Positions 6,227 through 8,955 of a DNA stretch of 8,955 nt are shown here, piece after piece. Position 1 is the stretch's first letter. The number at the start of each line of letters is the position of its first letter. The notes under the pieces are model-generated. The model saw only the letters and a list, made by a program, of their open reading frames with translations, had not been told where the DNA came from and searched no databases. The stretch is taken from assembly GCA_029936705.1 (NCBI GenBank), contig JAPYSD010000108.1, positions 1 to 8,955 of the forward strand. The letters are read 5' to 3'. The DNA comes from Croceicoccus sp. GTDB taxonomy: Bacteria > Pseudomonadota > Alphaproteobacteria > Sphingomonadales > Sphingomonadaceae. Position numbers and translations under genes: made by a program.

Positions 6227-8406
6227 CGAACGAATTGGGGCCGGGACGGCCGACGATCCTGATCGTCGACGACAACCCGGTCAACCTGGGCGTCGTGGTC
6301 GATCACCTCGAACAGGCGGGTTACGACGTGCTGGTGGCGCTTGGCGGCAGGGAAGCGCTCGACCGCGTCCGCTATGCCGAGCCCGACCTGATCCTGCTGG
6401 ATGTCATGATGCCGGACATGAGCGGGTTCGACGTATGCCGCCAGCTGCGTAGCGACGCGCAATATCGCGACATTCCCGTGATTTTCATGACCGCGCTCGC
6501 CGATGTCCAGGACAAGCTGACCGCGTTCGAGGCGGGCGGCGTCGACTTCGTCAGCAAGCCGTTCCAGATCGAGGAGCTGCAGGCCCGCGTCCAGACCCAT
6601 CTGGCGCTGCGCAAGGCCCGGGCCGATCTGCTGGCACACAGCCAGGCGCTGGAGGCCGAGGTCAAGGCGCGCCGGGCGGCGGAACATCTGCTGCGCGAAT
6701 CCGAGATCCGTCACCGCCGCCTGTTCGAATCCGCGGGCGACGCGATCCTGGTGATCGATTGCGCGAACGAGACGGTCGTCGATCTCAACGAACGCTGCGC
6801 CGAGCTGCTGGGCCTGTCGGGCGAACACTGCGTCGACATGCCGATCGGCCAGCTCGCCTGTTTTTCCGAGAAGCTGGGCGCCAGGGACGTGCTGGCCGCC
6901 CTGCGCGAGGAACGGCAGATGAAATGGCCCGAATGGTCGTGGGAGCGACCCGACGGCGAGCTGATCCATGCCGAGGTCATCGGCAATACCTACGAAGCTG
7001 CCGGCCGCCTCCTTGCCCAGTGCACCCTGCGCGATATTCGCGTCCGCAAGGCGGCCGAGGCGCGCGTGCGCTACCTGGCGCTGCACGATGCGCTGACCGG
7101 CCTTCCCAATCGCACGATGCTTATGGACCGCCTTCAGCAGGCGATCGCGCACGCGCGGCGCCATGGCGAGCAGATCGGACTGCTGCTGCTCGACCTCGAT
7201 CATTTCAAGCATATCAACGACAGCCTCGGCCATTTCATCGGCGATGAACTGCTGGAACAGGTCGCCCGGCGGCTGCGCTCGGTGCTGAGCGAGGGCGGCA
7301 TCGCCGCGCGGCTGGGCGGCGACGAATTCGTCGTCGTGGCGACCGGACTGACCGGCCCGCACGATGCGGAGCGCCTGGCGCAGCGCATCTCGGACAATCT
7401 GCGCGAACCGTTCCTTGTCCAGGGGCGCCGCCTGCACGCGGGGGCCAGCATCGGCATCTGCCTCTTCCCGGGCGACGGCGACAGCCCGGCCGCCCTTCTG
7501 CAGGCCGCCGACACCGCGATGTACCAGGCCAAGAAGCGCGGGCGCGGCAATTTCCGGCTGTTCAGCGCCGACCTCAGCATGGCGGCGGACCGGTGGCACA
7601 CGCTGTCGAACGACCTGCACGGCGCCTGCGAACGCAACGAGTTCGTCCTGCACTACCAGCCCCAGATCTCGGTCGAGACCGGCAGCGTGATCGGGCTTGA
7701 GACATTGCTGCGCTGGCATCACCCCGTGCAGGGCCTGATTGCGCCGGGCCTCTTCATCCCGCTGCTGGAAGAGCACGGCAAGATGGTCGATGTGGGACGC
7801 TGGGTGCTGAAACAGGCCTGCCTGCAGAACGCCGCGTGGCAGGCGCAGGGGCACCCGCCGGTGCGGATCGGCGTCAACCTGTCGGCCCAGCAGTTCTATC
7901 GCGGCGACATCGTCCGGACGGTCGAGGAAGCGCTGGACGAATCCGGCATGGCGCCCCACTGGCTCGAGCTCGAACTGACCGAGAGCCTGACCATGGACGA
8001 TACCGAGGCAACGCTGCGCATCATGCGCGAGCTGAAGGCGCTGGGCGTGATGATCTCGCTCGATGATTTCGGCACCGGCTGGTCGGCGCTCGGCTATCTC
8101 AGCCGTTTCCCGCTCGACCGGATCAAGATCGACCGCTCGTTCGTGCGCGACCTGATCAACGATTCCAGCACGGCGGCCATCGTGAACAGCATCCTCGACC
8201 TTGCCCGGCAGCTCAACCTGGACTGCGTGGCCGAGGGCGTGGAGACCGCCGCGCAGCTTGAGCATCTGCGCCAGAACCGCTGCCCGGGGATTCAGGGCTT
8301 CTACTTCAGCCAGGGCGTAGAGATGGAAAACGTGCCCGCGATCCTGCAGGACGCGATCCCGCGCGCGCCGCTGCTTGCGTCGCTCGCGCAGAAGCGCTGC
8401 GCGTAG
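6223..8406 (+). CDS. Response regulator REC-PAS-GGDEF-EAL, bifunctional cyclic-di-GMP enzyme
   Basis: The product is 727 soluble, cytoplasmic residues. REC (10-127) has Asp16/Asp17, phospho-acceptor Asp60 (LILLDVMMPDMSGFD), Thr90 and Lys112. A coiled linker (130-160) leads to PAS (about 161-275, LFESAGDAILVID). GGDEF (about 283-447) has DLDHFKHINDSLGH and an intact GGDEF at 365-369, so diguanylate cyclase activity is expected. The RxxD inhibitory site is absent (SEGG at 356-359). EAL (about 455-707) has the motif as ETL (Glu493) and keeps GVNLSAQQF (Asn552), ELELTES (Glu584), DDFGTG (Asp614/615), KID (Lys635), AEGVET (Glu671) and QGFYF (Gln691), so phosphodiesterase activity is expected too. 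The REC would receive phosphate from the upstream kinase and PAS may bind a small ligand; either could set the balance of synthesis and breakdown of cyclic-di-GMP. Which activity dominates cannot be told from sequence. Confidence 0.93.
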   Translation: MTNELGPGRPTILIVDDNPVNLGVVVDHLEQAGYDVLVALGGREALDRVRYAEPDLILLDVMMPDMSGFDVCRQLRSDAQYRDIPVIFMTALADVQDKLTAFEAGGVDFVSKPFQIEELQARVQTHLALRKARADLLAHSQALEAEVKARRAAEHLLRESEIRHRRLFESAGDAILVIDCANETVVDLNERCAELLGLSGEHCVDMPIGQLACFSEKLGARDVLAALREERQMKWPEWSWERPDGELIHAEVIGNTYEAAGRLLAQCTLRDIRVRKAAEARVRYLALHDALTGLPNRTMLMDRLQQAIAHARRHGEQIGLLLLDLDHFKHINDSLGHFIGDELLEQVARRLRSVLSEGGIAARLGGDEFVVVATGLTGPHDAERLAQRISDNLREPFLVQGRRLHAGASIGICLFPGDGDSPAALLQAADTAMYQAKKRGRGNFRLFSADLSMAADRWHTLSNDLHGACERNEFVLHYQPQISVETGSVIGLETLLRWHHPVQGLIAPGLFIPLLEEHGKMVDVGRWVLKQACLQNAAWQAQGHPPVRIGVNLSAQQFYRGDIVRTVEEALDESGMAPHWLELELTESLTMDDTEATLRIMRELKALGVMISLDDFGTGWSALGYLSRFPLDRIKIDRSFVRDLINDSSTAAIVNSILDLARQLNLDCVAEGVETAAQLEHLRQNRCPGIQGFYFSQGVEMENVPAILQDAIPRAPLLASLAQKRCA

Positions 8407-8654
8407 AACCGCGCCGTTCGGGCCGCGCTACCCCGCGTTGCCACCCCGGCTGTTCGAACCGATTGCTGCGCCGCATAGGCTGCAGCAGGAACGGACCCCT
8501 TTGTCGTCGGTTGCGTGCACGAATATACGCGTGCCGCGCCGGTTGACCGGTCGCCTCCCCCGGGGAAGCGAATGTGCCCGCTCGCGCATACCCTGTCCTT
8601 CGCATGCGGCGCCAACCACCTTGCTAATACCTGGATTACCGATTGCCTTCCCCG
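8407..8654. other. Intergenic region, no convincing gene
   Basis: About 248 bases lie between the cyclic-di-GMP gene and the exported-protein gene. Open frames on both strands are Arg/Ser/Pro-rich and look like GC-driven shadows. I see no U-tract terminator after 8406. A near-palindrome occurs at 8551-8571. A taatac at 8625-8630 could be a -10 element for the next gene, but no good -35 sits at normal spacing (ttcgca at 8599-8604 is 20 bases away), so the promoter is not assigned. Confidence 0.6.
8551..8571. repeat. Near-perfect 21-base palindrome
   Basis: Centred on C8561, every symmetrical pair from 8551/8571 inwards is complementary except C8555/A8567. The outer arms are TCGC/GCGA and the inner arms TCCCC/GGGGA. 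It could act as a protein-binding site or fold as a GC-rich hairpin, but no T-run follows, so it is not a typical intrinsic terminator. GC-rich DNA produces such symmetry fairly often, so this is low confidence. Confidence 0.3.
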
Positions 8655-8955
8655 ATGCCCACTCGCCGCTTCGCCTCATTACTCGTCCTGTTGGGCCTGA
8701 TGCTTGCCCTGCCCTCGCAGGCGCTGGCGCAGTTTCGTGTTCCCGAACCGGCCGAGGCCGCGCCCGAAGCCGCCGACCCGCTCAAGCGCGAAACGCCGCG
8801 ATCGGCGGTCACCGCCCTGATCAGTGCGCTTGCCAAGCAGGACTATGAACGGGCTGGCAATTATTTCGCGCTGGAGGACGACGATCCCGAGCAGGCCGCG
8901 CGGCTGGCCCGCGCGCTGCAGGCATCGCTCGATTCGGGCGGGCAGCTCGTCCCTT
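8655..8955 (+). CDS. Exported protein N-terminus, probably MscS-like mechanosensitive channel
   Basis: One hundred codons are visible before the window ends. The start is ATG 8655: a signal peptide begins at once (MPTRRFASLLVLLGLMLALP) and ends ALA before Gln26. No Shine-Dalgarno is obvious, and an in-frame TTG at 8643 is the only near alternative, after a stop at 8625. The mature part is an Ala/Glu/Pro-rich linker followed by DPLKRETPRSAVTALISALAKQ (first residues) and DYERAGNYFAL, then a helix with LARALQASLDSGG. The ETPRSAV..DY.RA..Y pattern recalls the periplasmic helical domain that precedes the membrane helices in MscS-like proteins of sphingomonads. No channel segment is in the window, so the family call rests on recall of that N-terminal pattern. 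It could also be another exported helical-repeat protein. Confidence 0.65.
   Translation, partial: MPTRRFASLLVLLGLMLALPSQALAQFRVPEPAEAAPEAADPLKRETPRSAVTALISALAKQDYERAGNYFALEDDDPEQAARLARALQASLDSGGQLVP

Noticed and set aside
6205..8265. Long open frame of 686 codons on the minus strand opposite the cyclic-di-GMP gene
   Set aside because: It has no domain and biased composition, and the plus strand carries intact REC, GGDEF and EAL motifs.
8445..8475. tRNA T-arm-like string around ttcgaacc in the gap after the cyclic-di-GMP gene
   Set aside because: The flanking bases do not form the five-pair T-stem and no acceptor or anticodon arms can be drawn on either strand.
8375..8848. Open frame of 157 codons across the gap and the exported-protein start
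   Set aside because: Its composition is Arg/Ser/Pro/Ala-rich, it has no ribosome site, and it conflicts with the signal-peptide gene at 8655.

Overview
The window is GC-rich (about 70 percent or more in most coding lines counted by hand) and dense with genes. GGAG-type ribosome sites, a LOG-family protein with a sphingomonad-like N-terminus, a TonB-dependent receptor and a REC-PAS-GGDEF-EAL protein together suggest an alphaproteobacterium, most likely Sphingomonadales. That placement is inference from style and family recall; no rRNA or marker gene is present.

Layout. Bases 1-390 hold the N-terminal 130 codons of a minus-strand LOG-family (TIGR00730-type) protein that runs off the left edge. 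It is divergent from a two-gene iron-uptake unit: a TonB-dependent ferri-siderophore-type receptor (600-2747) and, 14 bases later, a four-helix PepSY membrane protein (2762-3832) of the type proposed to reduce ferri-siderophores. A Fur-box-like element (545-563) lies upstream of the receptor.

After a gap of about 100 bases with a perfect 7+7 palindrome comes the most notable part, a two-gene signalling unit. The first gene (3935-6226) is a membrane hybrid histidine kinase with a large, probably beta-sandwich (CBM/CIA30-like) periplasmic sensor domain carrying a Cys pair, then HisKA, HATPase, REC and a helical tail without histidine. The second (6223-8406) overlaps it by four bases (GTGA) and encodes REC-PAS-GGDEF-EAL, with both cyclic-di-GMP domains apparently catalytically complete. 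Together they look like a pathway that senses a periplasmic signal, perhaps a saccharide, and changes cyclic-di-GMP. The sensor-domain stretch has clearly lower GC than its surroundings.

A gene-free stretch (8407-8654) follows, containing one near-palindrome. Then comes the start of an exported protein (8655 to the right edge) that resembles the N-terminal periplasmic part of sphingomonad MscS-like mechanosensitive channels. No tRNA, rRNA, CRISPR array, insertion sequence or phage gene was found.
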